A stretch of 5,840 nt of DNA from Pseudonocardiaceae bacterium (GTDB lineage: Bacteria; Actinomycetota; Actinomycetes; Mycobacteriales; Pseudonocardiaceae). A program made the translations under genes and the position numbers. Below, piece after piece: positions 4,787 to 5,840 of the stretch (the stretch's first letter is position 1; each line of letters starts with the position of its first letter). The notes beneath the pieces were generated by a model. It was not told where the DNA came from and did no database searches. It was given only the letters and a program-made list of their open reading frames with translations. The stretch is taken from the NCBI GenBank assembly GCA_025937115.1, contig JAICSB010000234.1, positions 1 through 5,840 on the forward strand, written 5' to 3'.

Positions 4787-5840
4787 TCACAGGATCGCGC
4801 TAGGTCGGTAGATGGCGGCGTCCGGGTGCCGGGACACCAGCGTCGCGACCTCGGCGACGATCGCGGCGGTCTGCTCGGCGGCGGCCCCGCTCAGCGGTGC
4901 GCGGTCGGCGAGCAGTGCATCGAGATCGGTCCGGTTCAGCGGCAGCCTGCTGTCCTCGGCCAGCCGGTCGAGCAGGTCGTTGCCGGCACCCTTGTCCCGC
5001 ATCGCCAGCGCGACTGCGACAGCGTGCTCGCTGATGACCGCATGCGCCGCCTCTCGACCCATCCCGGCGCGCACCGCGGCGATCAGCACCTTCGTGCTGG
5101 CGAGGAACGGCAGGTAGCGCTCCAGCTCCCGCTCGATCACCGCAGGGTAGGCGCCGAACTCGTCGAGCACCGTCAGGAACGTCTCGACCAGCCCGTCGAA
5201 GGCGAAGAACGCGTCGGGCAGCGCGACGCGGCGCACCACCGAGTCCGACACGTCACCTTCGTTCCACTGTGAGCCGGCCAGCTCGGCCACCATCGAGGCG
5301 TACCCGCGCAACACCACCGCCAGGCCGATGACCCGCTCGCAGGAGCGGGTGTTCATCTTGTGCGGCATGGCGCTGGAGCCGACCTGACCGGGCTGGAAAC
5401 CCTCGGTCACCAGCTCGTGCCCGGCCATCAACCGGATCGTGGTGGCCAGCGACGACGGCGCGGCAGCCAGCTGTACCAGCGCGCCGAGTACCTCGTGGTC
5501 CAAGGATCGCGGATATACCTGCCCGACACTGGTGAGCACCCGTCCGAAGCCCAGGTGCTGCGCCACCTGCTGCTCCAGCCGCACCAGTGCGGACGGATCA
5601 CCACCGAAGAGATCCAGCATGTCTTGGGCAGTACCCATCGGACCTTTGATCCCGCGCAGCGGGTAGCGAGCGAGCAGCTCATCGAGCCGGGCGAAGGCCA
5701 CCAGCAGCTCGTCGGCGGCGCTGGCGAACCGCTTGCCCAGCGTGGTGGCCTGAGCCGCGACGTTATGGCTACGCCCCACCATCACCAGATCGGCGTACTC
5801 AGCGGCGCGTGCGGCCAACCTGGCGAGCAGCGCGACACAA
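4787..5840 (-). CDS. purB: Adenylosuccinate lyase, 5' end outside window
   Basis: This cytoplasmic fumarase/aspartase-superfamily enzyme acts twice in purine synthesis. It releases fumarate from SAICAR to give AICAR and from adenylosuccinate to give AMP. About 350 C-terminal residues are present of roughly 470 usual for mycobacterial PurB. The frame is open to the window edge, and the TTG at 5818 is internal. Visible are GRSHNVAAQATTLGKRFA, with the conserved catalytic-acid histidine segment, the TSVGQVYPRS substrate region, and the superfamily signature loop GSSAMPHKMN holding the active-site serine. SQWNEGDVSDSVVRR follows, then the helical C-terminal domain ending in AIYRPSAIL. The stop codon precedes the isomerase pseudogene start by 15 bases, and the pseudogene's Shine-Dalgarno sequence lies inside that gap, so the two were probably one transcript. 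No lesion is seen. Confidence 0.95.
   Translation of the reverse strand, partial: CVALLARLAARAAEYADLVMVGRSHNVAAQATTLGKRFASAADELLVAFARLDELLARYPLRGIKGPMGTAQDMLDLFGGDPSALVRLEQQVAQHLGFGRVLTSVGQVYPRSLDHEVLGALVQLAAAPSSLATTIRLMAGHELVTEGFQPGQVGSSAMPHKMNTRSCERVIGLAVVLRGYASMVAELAGSQWNEGDVSDSVVRRVALPDAFFAFDGLVETFLTVLDEFGAYPAVIERELERYLPFLASTKVLIAAVRAGMGREAAHAVISEHAVAVALAMRDKGAGNDLLDRLAEDSRLPLNRTDLDALLADRAPLSGAAAEQTAAIVAEVATLVSRHPDAAIYRPSAIL

Noticed and set aside
4250..5272. 340-codon plus-strand open frame across the isomerase pseudogene and purB
   Set aside because: No recognisable domain; it mirrors the conserved minus-strand coding of purB and the isomerase, so it is a shadow.

Overview
The window is GC-rich and almost fully packed with genes. 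It reads as an actinobacterium, most likely of the Mycobacteriales group. The evidence is an aspartokinase–aspartate-semialdehyde dehydrogenase pair with a 4-base overlap, an in-frame beta-subunit start inside aspartokinase as known from Corynebacterium and Mycobacterium, and a broken gene for a mycothiol-dependent maleylpyruvate isomerase (mycothiol is an actinobacterial thiol). Genus cannot be fixed from sequence alone.

Layout from left to right. Positions 1-126 are the downstream flank of asd with no supported gene. From 127 to 2480 the minus strand carries lysC then asd, the first two steps of the aspartate pathway leading to lysine, diaminopimelate, threonine and methionine. Upstream of lysC are a strong inverted repeat (2503-2538) and a four-helix DUF4383 membrane protein gene on the same strand (2552-3019). 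A divergent intergenic region of about 380 bases (3020-3398) follows. It holds a 15-bp direct repeat, a 12-bp palindrome and a 9-bp-stem hairpin, and should contain the promoters of both flanking genes. On the plus strand, 3399-4049 encodes a single-pass membrane-anchored protein with a PsbP/DcrB-like outer domain. Its stop codon abuts, back to back, the original stop of a minus-strand maleylpyruvate isomerase pseudogene (4050-4771). That pseudogene follows purB (adenylosuccinate lyase, 5'-truncated by the window edge) by 15 bases.

How the genes relate: lysC and asd form a translationally coupled metabolic operon, and purB plus the isomerase remnant form a second minus-strand unit. The two membrane-protein genes between them are divergently transcribed and have no evident metabolic link to either operon.

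The most informative observations are the two pinpointed frameshifts in the isomerase gene (a 10-bp tandem duplication and a one-base homopolymer expansion), the internal ribosome-binding site and GTG for the aspartokinase beta subunit at codon 250, and the repeat structures upstream of lysC and of the DUF4383 gene. I see no mobile element, CRISPR array, tRNA or rRNA, and no clear sign of an undescribed multi-gene system.
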